This document shows positions 18,950-26,572 of a stretch of DNA of 64,000 nt, one piece after another. Position numbers and translations under genes: made by a program. The notes beneath the pieces are model-generated. The model searched no databases. It was not told the DNA's origin and saw nothing but the letters and a program-made list of their open reading frames with translations. Positions within the stretch are counted from its first letter, which is position 1. Each line of letters starts with the position of its first letter. The DNA comes from a bacterium (GTDB lineage: Bacteria; 4484-113; JAFGCY01), in NCBI GenBank assembly GCA_020849855.1, contig JADZFO010000023.1, forward strand, positions 1 to 64,000, written 5' to 3'.

Positions 18950-19855
18950 TCAGCCCCAGCCCAGGCCGTCGCCGCTTTCCTGGCGGCTGTCCTCAGGGGC
19001 TTCGGCCTTAGGAGCGGCCGGGCCCTCCTGATCCAGCAGGCCCAGGCTGCGCGCGGCGGCGGCCGGGTCGGGATTGTAGGTGGATAGTCCTGACAGCACA
19101 TCCAGCAGGGCGAAGCGGATCCCGGCCGGCTCAGCGCCGCTGCCGGCCACGCCGATGGAGATGCCGACCAGCACAAGGCTGACGAAGACGTTTGAGACCC
19201 AGTAGCTTCCGGCGGCCCGCAGCAAAACTTCAGTGTCAGCGCCGAGGCGCTCAGGGAGGAGCACAGCAAAGAGGAGCACATAAGCTGCCAGCGGCGCCCC
19301 CAGCAGGACCAGCATCCAGGCCGGCAGGGGCTGTCGTGGCGGCCGCTGCCAGCCGATGTCATCCAGCAGGAGCGGATAGGAACGCAGGAAGTCGCGGATG
19401 CGGCGGTCAAAGCCGTCCTGCCGCGGTCCCGGCTCACGAGTGTGCGTTTCAACCCATGTCTCGGCCATGCCAACCGGCCCGCTGCTGTGTTCCGGACTGC
19501 GGCCCAGAGATGGCAGGCGCTCATAGGCCTCTTCACTGAGCAGTTTTTCAAGCAGCATGCCGTCCAGCAGGACCGAGCGCGTGTGGTCATAGTGAAGCTG
19601 ATATGAGGACACGCTCTCGAGGCTGGAGAGATGCAGGCCCAGCCAGACACCCGCCGCGATGCCGATGATGACCAACACGATCTGCCAGGCCTGCGGATCG
19701 CTTTGCAGCGGGCTGAGCCACTTCAGCGGGACAAAGAGCCAGCCACCGGCCAGAGCGCAGAAGAAAATGCACAGGCCGCGGGCGAGTCGTACAGCATCCA
19801 CAGCAGAGCGGCGCACCTGTTCCAGTGTGTGGTTCGCTGCTTTCTGCGTGACCAT
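18950..19855 (-). CDS. Membrane protein of a three-member tandem paralog family (member 2)
   Basis: The 301-residue product shares the layout of its neighbours: a helix pair, a cytoplasmic segment with DGMLLEKLLSEEAYERLPSLG and FDRRIRDFL...DDIGW, a second helix pair, and a tail ending DGLGWG. The last six residues, and the roughly 20 bases encoding them, match the end of the upstream paralog. ATG 19855 is six bases after a TAGTAT box with no Shine-Dalgarno sequence. The 47-bp gap to the next gene contains that gene's own promoter box. Function is unknown; the conserved cytoplasmic segment and tail suggest binding to a common partner. Confidence 0.7.
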   Translation of the reverse strand: MVTQKAANHTLEQVRRSAVDAVRLARGLCIFFCALAGGWLFVPLKWLSPLQSDPQAWQIVLVIIGIAAGVWLGLHLSSLESVSSYQLHYDHTRSVLLDGMLLEKLLSEEAYERLPSLGRSPEHSSGPVGMAETWVETHTREPGPRQDGFDRRIRDFLRSYPLLLDDIGWQRPPRQPLPAWMLVLLGAPLAAYVLLFAVLLPERLGADTEVLLRAAGSYWVSNVFVSLVLVGISIGVAGSGAEPAGIRFALLDVLSGLSTYNPDPAAAARSLGLLDQEGPAAPKAEAPEDSRQESGDGLGWG

Positions 19856-19861
19856 GGGTGA

Positions 19862-19867
19862 ATACTA
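19862..19867 (-). promoter_or_regulatory. -10 box TAGTAT, leaderless type
   Basis: On the minus strand, TAGTAT is followed by TCACCC and the ATG at 19855. The upstream paralog ends only about 20 bp away. Confidence 0.5.
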
Positions 19868-19885
19868 GCACTGCAGCAGGCAGCG

Positions 19886-20740
19886 CTAGCCCCAGCCCAG
19901 GCCGTCGCTGCTGCCCGGGTCATGGCCCTGCAGGGCGGCTAGCTGGTCCTGCATGTCGTCATAGCCGGCGCTGTAGTCGCGGCCGTCAAGCAGGTCCGCC
20001 AGGGTCAGGCGCTTGTAGCCGTCCAGCACGGAGCCCATCGCCCCGATGATGCCCATGCAGGCCAGGCCCAGGGGCGTCAGCAGGTGCAGGAAGAGCCACA
20101 GACCCGCCGGCTCGAGCTCCGCCGGCAGGTGGATGAGCGGCTCGCGGCTGTGCTTGCCGGGCAGGAAGAGCAGGCCTGCTGTGGCCAGCAGCATGGGCAG
20201 GACCACCAGCACGTTCATCTGGGCCCTGAAACCGGGCGGCAGGATGCTGTGGCCCAGCTCCTCACTAACCCTTCGCATAGAGGTGGCCAGATCGCTCATG
20301 CGGCGGTTGAAGTTGTCGGCGCCCGGCCCGGGCTTGCGCCAGGGATAGAAGACAAGACTGAAGCGGCGGCGGCGGTTGTCCGGGATCCCGAGGTACCTGA
20401 GCTGCTCATAGGCGTAAGGGTCAAGCACGCGCTCCAGCAGCATGCCATCGGTCAGAGCGCTGTGGATTGAGTTGTAGCAGGGGCCGCGCCACTGCGCCTG
20501 AACCGCTGTGCCAAGCAGGAAGCCGAAGACAAAGCCCAGTAGCACTCCGCCCAGGCCCAGCATGGCCAGGTTGCTGTCCAGCATGCCGTTCACGAAATAG
20601 TCCGCGCCGCCAAAGGCGAAGCCGCCGGCGAGAGCGAAGAGCATTCCGCTGCCGACCTTGCCGCTGCCGAGGCGATTGCGGCCGCTCTGGCGCAGGCGTT
20701 CGATGGTCACCGCAGGCGGGATATGCCGGGACACCGCCAT
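19886..20740 (-). CDS. Membrane protein of a three-member tandem paralog family (member 1)
   Basis: The product, about 284 residues from ATG 20740, has two helix pairs (LFALAGGFAFGGADYF and LGLGGVLLGFVFGFLLG; VLVVLPMLLATAGLLFL and LWLFLHLLTPLGLACMGIIGA). Between them lies the family segment DGMLLERVLDPYAYEQLRYLG, then FNRRMSDLA...EELGH. The chain ends DGLGWG. A GTG two codons later (20734) sits six bases after CATAAT on the minus strand and fits the leaderless pattern of this genome better, so the start is uncertain by two codons. The gene is divergent from the beta-helix lipoprotein gene with about 40 bp between them. Confidence 0.68.
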   Translation of the reverse strand: MAVSRHIPPAVTIERLRQSGRNRLGSGKVGSGMLFALAGGFAFGGADYFVNGMLDSNLAMLGLGGVLLGFVFGFLLGTAVQAQWRGPCYNSIHSALTDGMLLERVLDPYAYEQLRYLGIPDNRRRRFSLVFYPWRKPGPGADNFNRRMSDLATSMRRVSEELGHSILPPGFRAQMNVLVVLPMLLATAGLLFLPGKHSREPLIHLPAELEPAGLWLFLHLLTPLGLACMGIIGAMGSVLDGYKRLTLADLLDGRDYSAGYDDMQDQLAALQGHDPGSSDGLGWG

Positions 20741-20781
20741 ATTATGCGTGGCAGCGGCGGCGGCGGGAATAATAAGGTGCA
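20741..20781. promoter_or_regulatory. Compact divergent promoter region
   Basis: These 41 bp must hold the promoters of both flanking genes. CATAAT (minus strand, 20741-20746) serves the leftward gene. TAATAA (20770-20775) followed by AAGGTG, a weak ribosome-binding site, serves the rightward gene. The two -10 regions are only about 24 bp apart. Confidence 0.4.
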
Positions 20782-22524
20782 ATGAGCGACTGGAGATTTC
20801 TGGTCCTGATCCTGCTCAGCCTTGCGCTGGGCGCCTGCAGCGCGCGGCCGGGCAGCACTGAGCCGCCAGCCGGCCCGAATGGCGGGCTGCCAGGCATAGA
20901 TGAGCTGGACAGCCTGCGCGCGGCCAGCTCAGGCGACAGCCTCAGCCTGGACCCGTTGCAGACCTTGGATTCAGCCAACGCCAGCCCGGCGGGCAACGCG
21001 CTTAGCTTGAGCGCCCCGGCGGATGCCATAGCCTGGGCGCTGTATCGCATTGACCCGGCCAGCCTGTCGCAGCCGGATGCTCTGCCGCTCAGCATTCAGC
21101 TCAGCGGCAGCGGCAGCCTGAGCCTGCTGCTGGCGGACTTTGCTACGCGGCGCTGGAGCTTTGCCGCCGCTCTTGAAGCAGGGCAGGCCGCCGGCGATTT
21201 CAGCCTGCTCAGCCAGCCATTGTCAGCGCAGGGCTTTGCCTACTTCGCTGTAGCCGTGCCTGCCGGGGCCAGCGGCCAGATCGAGGGGCTGGAACTGAGC
21301 TACACCGTTCCGTCCGGCACCTTCTACGTCGCGCCGCCCCAACAGGGCGGGGATGACGCCAACCCCGGCAGCGCTGAGCAGCCCTGGGCCACCCTGCAGT
21401 TTGCCGCAGACCAGGCAGCGCCGGGCGCCTTGATCATCGTGCGGCCGGGGAGTTATGAGGCCTTTAAGATCCGCAATGGCGGCCAGCCCGCCGCGCCGGT
21501 GATCTTCCGCGCCGAGCCCGGAGCTGTAATCACAGAGCCGCAGGAAGGGCACATCGCCGGGATTGAGATCAGCGATGCGTCTGTGATCTGCGAGTACGTC
21601 CATGTTGAGGGCTTTGAAGTTCTCAGCGCCGGCGACGTTGGAATCTATGTCGCCGCTGTGGCGCTTGAAGCAGAGCCGCGGCGCGGCATCGTGCTGCGCA
21701 GCAACCGCTGCGGCGGCCTCGGCTCAACCGGAATCTGGCTGCTGAGCACTGCCGGAGCGCTACTGGAGGAAAACCGCTGCCTGGACTGCGGCCAGGCCGG
21801 CATCGCAGTGGGTGAAGAGCGCCAGGGCCTGACACTGCGCGGGAACATCTGCGATGGCAACGGCGAGTCCGGGATAGTCTTTGACGGCGGCAGCGCTGAG
21901 AGCGGGACGGCCGTGCTGGTGGAAGGCAATATCTGCTCAAACAACGGGGTGAGCGATTCAAACAGCGGCGGCCTGTACATCCGCGACCTGCGGCAGTCCA
22001 TCATCCGCAACAACCTGCTTTACCGCAACGGTCAGGGGATACTGCTGAGCAGCGAGGGCGGGTCAGAGGCCAGCGGCAATCTGATCGTCAACAACACTGT
22101 CTTTCAGGATGCCGATGGCGGCACCTGTGTGCAACTGCGCTCCGGCAGCAGCGGCAACCTGCTGTTCAACAACATCCTGCTGCACGACACGAACGCGGCT
22201 CCGGCGCTGGAGATAGACAACATCAGCCTGCCGGGCTTCCAGAGCGACTACAACATTGTCTCCAACCTGATCGTCACCGAGGAACAGGGCGAACTGACCC
22301 TGGCCCAGTGGCAGGCCCTGGGCCTGCGCGACGAGCATTCGCGCCTGGGCAACAGCTTCAACCTCTTCACCAGCACAGTTGAAGACAACTATCGCCTGGC
22401 GATGGGGGCCCTGGCGCTGGAAAGCGCGCTGGCTGACTTCGCGCCGCTGGCCGACATTGAAGGCACCAGCCGGCCGCAGGGCGCGGTGCCGGATATCGGC
22501 TGCTATGAAAAGGCCGGCCCCTAG
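20782..22524 (+). CDS. Lipoprotein: GRW-type domain plus right-handed parallel beta-helix
   Basis: The 580-residue protein has lipobox LGAC with lipidated Cys19. Residues 82-175 are the shared N-terminal domain (DFATRRWSF at 119-127). From residue 180 the sequence FYVAPPQQGGDDANPGS...PWATLQFAADQAAPGALIIVRPGSY is the hallmark opening of DUF1565/pectate-lyase-like beta-helix proteins. About ten coils follow, with recurring NRC/NIC/NLL asparagine positions (LLEENRCLDC, LRGNICDGNGESG, IIRNNLLYRNGQG). These folds bind or cleave polysaccharides. No catalytic Lys/Arg set can be assigned, so a carbohydrate-binding or lyase role is only plausible. The last codons form one arm of a terminator hairpin. 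Confidence 0.82.
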   Translation: MSDWRFLVLILLSLALGACSARPGSTEPPAGPNGGLPGIDELDSLRAASSGDSLSLDPLQTLDSANASPAGNALSLSAPADAIAWALYRIDPASLSQPDALPLSIQLSGSGSLSLLLADFATRRWSFAAALEAGQAAGDFSLLSQPLSAQGFAYFAVAVPAGASGQIEGLELSYTVPSGTFYVAPPQQGGDDANPGSAEQPWATLQFAADQAAPGALIIVRPGSYEAFKIRNGGQPAAPVIFRAEPGAVITEPQEGHIAGIEISDASVICEYVHVEGFEVLSAGDVGIYVAAVALEAEPRRGIVLRSNRCGGLGSTGIWLLSTAGALLEENRCLDCGQAGIAVGEERQGLTLRGNICDGNGESGIVFDGGSAESGTAVLVEGNICSNNGVSDSNSGGLYIRDLRQSIIRNNLLYRNGQGILLSSEGGSEASGNLIVNNTVFQDADGGTCVQLRSGSSGNLLFNNILLHDTNAAPALEIDNISLPGFQSDYNIVSNLIVTEEQGELTLAQWQALGLRDEHSRLGNSFNLFTSTVEDNYRLAMGALALESALADFAPLADIEGTSRPQGAVPDIGCYEKAGP

Positions 22525-22532
22525 GCCGGCCT
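22507..22532 (-). terminator. Intrinsic terminator for the zinc-ribbon membrane protein gene
   Basis: A perfect 9-bp stem (AGGCCGGCC 22511-22519 with GGCCGGCCT 22524-22532) surrounds a four-base loop. Read on the minus strand it is followed by TTTT. It overlaps the 3' end of the convergent lipoprotein gene and may act in both directions. Confidence 0.7.
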
Positions 22533-22577
22533 GATTTACAGCAGGGTGATCAGCGCCGCGGCGCTGGGTTCGCGGCC

Positions 22578-23747
22578 TCAGGCCGCCCCGGGCACCGAGG
22601 CTTCCTCTGCCTCGGCAGCGCCTTCCTGCGACTTCTGCCACTTGCCGCAGTGATGGCAGAAGACACTGTCGCGCACGAGGATGCCGTCGCAGTCGCTGCA
22701 GCGCGGGCCGCTGCGCCATTCGAAGACCAGGCGCAGGTTGTGGTGGCAGGCGTTGCACATCTTGGGCTGCTCGTGCTGGATGTTCGGGTTGCCGCAGAAG
22801 GGGCAGACCAGCGCATGCTCGATGGGCATGTGCTCGCTGTTCTGGGCCGCGCTGTCGCCGCTGGCCAGACTGGCCGCCGCGCCGCCGGAAGTGGCAAGCG
22901 GCAGGGAGTATTCAAGGTTCTCGAAGACCGGCATTTCCTGGTCAATCTCAAAGATGCCGGCGTTGCGCATGGCGATGGCGGCGATCTTGGCCGCTGTAGC
23001 CACCAGCAGGGGCACGATCAGCCCGCCCAGCAGGGCCGGGAAAAGGCCGGCCAGGCCGTCAAAGAGCGGGCCGGTGAGGGACAACATCAGGACCGCCACC
23101 AGGGAGTAGACGGCGTAGGGGCCGCAGACATAAACAGCGTCGTTGCTGCGGCGGGTGATCATCACCACGATCAGAAAACCCAGCAGCAGGCTGGCAATGC
23201 CGATCCACAGGTCGCCCTGGACGATCACCGTGGCCTGGTCCTGGCCGAAGTTCGCGGTGGAGGCGACGCTCTGGGGCATGCCGGTCGGCAGCAGGTGCCG
23301 GCCAATCAGACCGACAGGCGGCAGGTGGCCAAAGGCGTCCACATAAGCCGGCTCGCTGTAGGGCCAGGGTGAGATGCTGTCGCCGCTGCGGATCTCAAAG
23401 GCAAAGCTGAGCATGCCGGTGAGCAGCAGGGGGATCCAGGCCAGGGCCCACATGGCAGGGCGGAAGAACTGGCCCAGGGCCAGGTCGCCGGCGCCGGAGT
23501 CGACAACAATGTCCGGCTCGCGCTCGGAGGCGGGAATCTCGGCAGCGGCAGGGGCTTCGGCGGCGAGCTGGGTCTCGGGTCCGCTGGACTGGGTCAGTTC
23601 AGAGCTGTTCGCCGGATTAACCGCGAACCAGTCCAGGTTATGTTCAGCCGCCTGTTCCGCCGCTGGCGGATCAGCCTTTCCATTTGTGCTGCCGGCCTGC
23701 CCTACACCAGGAGGCAGCTTAGACGGTCCTTCAGCATCAGCCCACAT
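22578..23747 (-). CDS. Membrane protein with C-terminal double zinc ribbon
   Basis: The 389-residue protein has an acidic, low-complexity N-terminus of about 85 residues and four hydrophobic helices (about 95-115, 180-200, 210-232 and 236-262). The cytoplasmic C-terminus has three or four Cys pairs: CPFCGN, CNACHH, CSDCDG and CHHCGK. These form treble-clef or zinc-ribbon knuckles as in DUF-type zinc-ribbon membrane proteins. The role is unknown; such ribbons usually bind protein or nucleic acid. AGGTG precedes the ATG. Confidence 0.72.
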   Translation of the reverse strand: MWADAEGPSKLPPGVGQAGSTNGKADPPAAEQAAEHNLDWFAVNPANSSELTQSSGPETQLAAEAPAAAEIPASEREPDIVVDSGAGDLALGQFFRPAMWALAWIPLLLTGMLSFAFEIRSGDSISPWPYSEPAYVDAFGHLPPVGLIGRHLLPTGMPQSVASTANFGQDQATVIVQGDLWIGIASLLLGFLIVVMITRRSNDAVYVCGPYAVYSLVAVLMLSLTGPLFDGLAGLFPALLGGLIVPLLVATAAKIAAIAMRNAGIFEIDQEMPVFENLEYSLPLATSGGAAASLASGDSAAQNSEHMPIEHALVCPFCGNPNIQHEQPKMCNACHHNLRLVFEWRSGPRCSDCDGILVRDSVFCHHCGKWQKSQEGAAEAEEASVPGAA

Positions 23748-24081
23748 CCGGGCACCTCGCTATACACCGGCGGCCAAGGCCACCGGCCGGTTTACCGTCC
23801 ACCCGTCCCTGTCAAACACAACTCAGCATCCACAACGGCCGTCCCCCACACCGGCGCACCGCGCCAGCTGCTTCGTTGCCAAACCGCTGTGTCCTCACAA
23901 AGTGAGACGAACAACTAAACATTATGTTACTAGAAAGTGAAGCAGGCTGCAACAAGGGCTGTTGATATATTGCTTAAGCGCGAATGAGCAGCGCCGATAC
24001 AGGCTCAGGCGGCCGGCGGCAGAAGGGCCGGGCGCCCGCAGCCGGACTATTGCGCCAATATGGCTTTACATCAGCCTTTCG
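23748..24081. other. Gene-free stretch between divergent genes
   Basis: About 330 bp before the promoter of the secreted-protein gene. It is locally poorer in GC around 23900-23970 (ACTAAACATTATGTTACTAG). I see no supported gene or RNA here. TAAGCGCG and GCCGATAC at 23974-23999 vaguely resemble a sigma-28 promoter but deviate at key bases. Confidence 0.4.
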
Positions 24082-24090
24082 TGCTATAAT
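24082..24090 (+). promoter_or_regulatory. Extended -10 promoter TGCTATAAT
   Basis: TGC followed by the perfect box TATAAT (24085-24090) is an extended -10 element. TTTACA upstream is too close (14 bp) to be a normal -35 box. The leader of about 85 nt contains a small hairpin (GGAAGG/CCTTCC near 24103-24118) and ends with the strong ribosome-binding site GGAGGAG. Confidence 0.65.
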
Positions 24091-24182
24091 CCGCCTTTAA
24101 TAGGAAGGGCGACCTTCCCGCTTTGCCGGGCGCACCGCCTCCGGAGCGCAGGCAGGGGCCATCAGACTTAGGAGGAGATGGA

Positions 24183-25220
24183 ATGATGAGGACCGAGCAT
24201 GGGCTGCTGGGCCGTCTGTGCATTGGCGCTGCAGGCATCGCTGCCACAGTGCTCCTCGCCGCGCCGCTGACGGCGCAGGCGCAGGTGGTGCCTGGCACTC
24301 TCGATCCCTACGAGCTGGCGCCGAAGAACGTGCACCTTTATCCGGTCAGCCTTGATGCGCGCGTGCCCTTCCAGTACGTCCCGCCGATCTTCGCCCCGCG
24401 CCCGATGTGGCGTGGCGCCCTGACCGCGCAGGAGCTGTACGGCATCGCGCCGCACAACTGGACCGTGCAGGAGATCCCGGATTCCACCGCGCTGGTGGCC
24501 TGGGGCACCGTCCACAAGGGCAAGAAGAACAAGACTCAGACCGTGGTCAAGGAAGCCGCCAACCAGCAGGAATTCCTGATCGTGCCTCCGGCCGGCCTGG
24601 GTTCCAGCGACTTCATGTATGTGAAGACCAGCATGCGCTGGGTGCCCAAGAGCGCCGACAGCGAGATTTCCGAGATGCTGGAGCGCGAGCTGATCACTGA
24701 GCCCGGCCCCCGCGTTAACTCGCTGGCCGAGGAGCTGACGGTTTCGCAGCTGATGTACAACTACGAGCGCGTTGAAGACGTGGCTGACATGCAGCCGCGC
24801 ATTCATCCCTCCCTGTCGGATGAGCTGGCCACCAACTACTGGCCGGTGGATCAGATCTACTTCGCCTACAGCGGCTGGCGCCGTGATCCGCAGCGCCTGC
24901 GCACCGCCGGCGACTTCATCCCGCAGTGGTTCACCTTCGAGGGCAAGCTGCTGGCGACCAAGAAGGCCTCCAACGGCTGGTACCTGCTGCGCGTGGACTG
25001 CCAGGGCTACAACCCCTGGTACCCGCACGAGGTGACCAAGAACATCATGCGCAAGCTGATCGCCCGTTCCTTCGATGAGTTCGTTGAGCCGACCCGCTAC
25101 TACGATGTTGAGCTGCCGATGGATGGCAAGGAATGGCATCGTCAGGGCAGCGGCGAGATGCGTCCTCACGACACCCGCAAGCGCGCCGGCACCGGCAGCG
25201 CTGGCCAGGGCTCCTACTAG
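24183..25220 (+). CDS. Secreted protein of unknown function with strong expression signals
   Basis: The 345-residue protein has a signal peptide (GRLCIGAAGIAATVLLAAPLTAQAQ, cleavage after AQA). The mature part has no transmembrane segment and is rich in Trp, Tyr and Pro: MWRGALTAQELYG, MYVKTSMRWVPKSADSE, YFAYSGWRRDPQRLRTAGDF and WYLLRVDCQGYNPWYPHEVTKN. It has a single mature Cys and no enzyme motif I recognise. ATG 24183 was chosen for its GGAGGAG site seven bases upstream. A perfect extended -10 box, a strong ribosome-binding site and an ideal terminator suggest an abundant envelope protein transcribed alone. Confidence 0.8.
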   Translation: MMRTEHGLLGRLCIGAAGIAATVLLAAPLTAQAQVVPGTLDPYELAPKNVHLYPVSLDARVPFQYVPPIFAPRPMWRGALTAQELYGIAPHNWTVQEIPDSTALVAWGTVHKGKKNKTQTVVKEAANQQEFLIVPPAGLGSSDFMYVKTSMRWVPKSADSEISEMLERELITEPGPRVNSLAEELTVSQLMYNYERVEDVADMQPRIHPSLSDELATNYWPVDQIYFAYSGWRRDPQRLRTAGDFIPQWFTFEGKLLATKKASNGWYLLRVDCQGYNPWYPHEVTKNIMRKLIARSFDEFVEPTRYYDVELPMDGKEWHRQGSGEMRPHDTRKRAGTGSAGQGSY

Positions 25221-25260
25221 GCCCGGGGCTGGGAAACCAGCCGCTTAAACAGAAGCTCAA

Positions 25261-25288
25261 GGGCGGGGGAAACCCCGCCCTTTTCTTT
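25261..25288 (+). terminator. Strong intrinsic terminator
   Basis: GGGCGGGG (25261-25268), loop GAAA, CCCCGCCC (25273-25280), then TTTTCTTT. It lies 40 bp after the stop of the secreted-protein gene. Confidence 0.92.
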
Positions 25289-25370
25289 GGGTCTGGACTG
25301 AAACAAGCGCGCCTTCCATGTCGGCGCGCAGCGAGCAGGGCTGGATGAGAGGCATGAGGGCGTACAAGCA

Positions 25371-25391
25371 AAACGCCTCCCTGGGGAGGCG
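25371..25391 (-). terminator. Orphan hairpin oriented as a minus-strand terminator
   Basis: CGCCTCC and GGAGGCG (25374-25380, 25385-25391) form a perfect 7-bp stem. On the minus strand the stem is followed by TTTT. No minus-strand gene ends here, so its purpose may be to stop antisense transcription from the ABC-2 permease region. Confidence 0.45.
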
Positions 25392-25400
25392 CATCTGTCT

Positions 25401-25446
25401 GGTAGACATGAAGTCTACCCCGGCCACTGGCGCCAGCGCCTAAAAT
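25401..25446 (+). promoter_or_regulatory. Promoter with inverted-repeat operator candidate, leaderless type
   Basis: TAAAAT (25441-25446) lies six bases before the GTG start. Upstream are two inverted repeats: GGTAGAC-5-GTCTACC (25401-25419), overlapping the expected -35 area, and the 10-bp palindrome CTGGCGCCAG just before the -10 box. Both are in positions where a repressor would act. Confidence 0.45.
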
Positions 25447-25452
25447 CAGCAG

Positions 25453-26295
25453 GTGGATAGCCGCCCCGCCGCACATGCTTACCGCCCGCCCAGCCCGGCG
25501 CACTGGCTGGCCCTGTGCTGGCACTATGCCCTGCAGCGCCTGAAGATGGACCTGGCCTACCGCGGCGATTACCTCTTCGCCATGTTCACCAGCCTGCTTT
25601 ACACCTGCCTGCAGCTCTTCTTCCTCTGGGCGCTGTTCAGCCGGGTGCCGCAGGTGCACGGCTGGACCCTGGAGGGCATGATCCTGCTCTTTGGCTTCAG
25701 CCAGGTCTCCTTCGGCTGGTTTTCCGTGGGCTTCTTTGAGCTGGTCAACCAGCTCTCGGACTACTACATCCTGGAGGGCCACCTGGACCGGCCGCTGCTG
25801 CGCCCGGCCCCGCCGCTGCTGCAGCTGATCATGGAGAACCTCAGCCTGCGCGAGCTGCATATCGTGGTCAAGGGCACGGCCATCGTCTGGTGGGCCCTGG
25901 GCCAGCTGGAGCAGCCGGTGGCGATGGCGCCCTGGGTCTTCCTGGCCATGCAGGGCCTTGGCATCCTTGGCGCGGTCGTTTACGCCGGCGTCTTCCTGGC
26001 CATCGCCTCGCTGAGTTTCTGGGTCAAGGACCGCGTCGGCCTGGTCAACCCGCTCTTTTCGGTATCTGAAGCGGCGCGCTACCCGTTGACGATCTATGAC
26101 CACTGGGTGCAGGTGCTCTTCACCGTGGTGGTGCCCTTCGGCTTCGCCGCCTTCTACCCGGCGCTCTATTTCACCGAGCCGGAGAGCTGGCGGCGCTGGC
26201 TGCTGCTGGGCCCGCTGATTGCGGCCGTCACCATGGGCTTTGGCATCCTGGTCTTCAGCGGCGGCCTGAAGCGCTATGAGAGCTCTGGAACCTGA
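25453..26295 (+). CDS. ABC-2 type permease (DUF990/COG3694-like)
   Basis: The 280-residue membrane protein has six predicted helices. It carries the sequence style of the DUF990 permeases: WALFSRVPQVHGWTLEGMILLFGF, then LVNQLSDYYILEGHLDRPLLRP and LSFWVKDRVGLVNPLFSVSEAARYPLTIY. These work with an ABC ATPase in exporters of uncharacterised substrates and normally occur as two permeases plus an ATPase. Here the gene stands alone. The GTG start follows a -10 box by six bases. Confidence 0.8.
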   Translation: MDSRPAAHAYRPPSPAHWLALCWHYALQRLKMDLAYRGDYLFAMFTSLLYTCLQLFFLWALFSRVPQVHGWTLEGMILLFGFSQVSFGWFSVGFFELVNQLSDYYILEGHLDRPLLRPAPPLLQLIMENLSLRELHIVVKGTAIVWWALGQLEQPVAMAPWVFLAMQGLGILGAVVYAGVFLAIASLSFWVKDRVGLVNPLFSVSEAARYPLTIYDHWVQVLFTVVVPFGFAAFYPALYFTEPESWRRWLLLGPLIAAVTMGFGILVFSGGLKRYESSGT

Positions 26296-26390
26296 ATTGA
26301 GGCACTCAGCCGGAAATCGATGTATCCGCGACAGTTAATTTTGCAGTCCTGAGACTTTAATGGACTTTCAAGCAGGCAAGTGGCAGGCAA

Positions 26391-26417
26391 AGAAAAAGCC
26401 TCCGCTCCCGCGGAGGC
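26391..26417 (-). terminator. Intrinsic terminator for the polyprenyl synthase operon
   Basis: GCCTCCGC (26398-26405), loop TCCC, GCGGAGGC (26410-26417). On the minus strand it is followed by TTTTTCT. It lies about 155 bp past the end of the operon. The intervening bases contain a second small inverted repeat (TTCCCG/CGGGAA near 26493-26508). Confidence 0.82.
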
Positions 26418-26572
26418 CGCTGTAGGGGGAATAATAGCTGGCCGACTGCAATTGGTTTTACAGTCACTAATACAGACCAGCGTAAACCCTCCGGGTTCCC
26501 GAAATCGGGAAGAATTTCTGAGTGTTTTCGGCGCAGAACTGCGCGATTCGAAGCTCAGCCCAGGGGGCTGAA

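Noticed and set aside
23974-23999. Possible sigma-28 promoter TAAGCGCG-N10-GCCGATAC
   Set aside because: Last -10 base and spacer are wrong, and no flagellar gene lies downstream.
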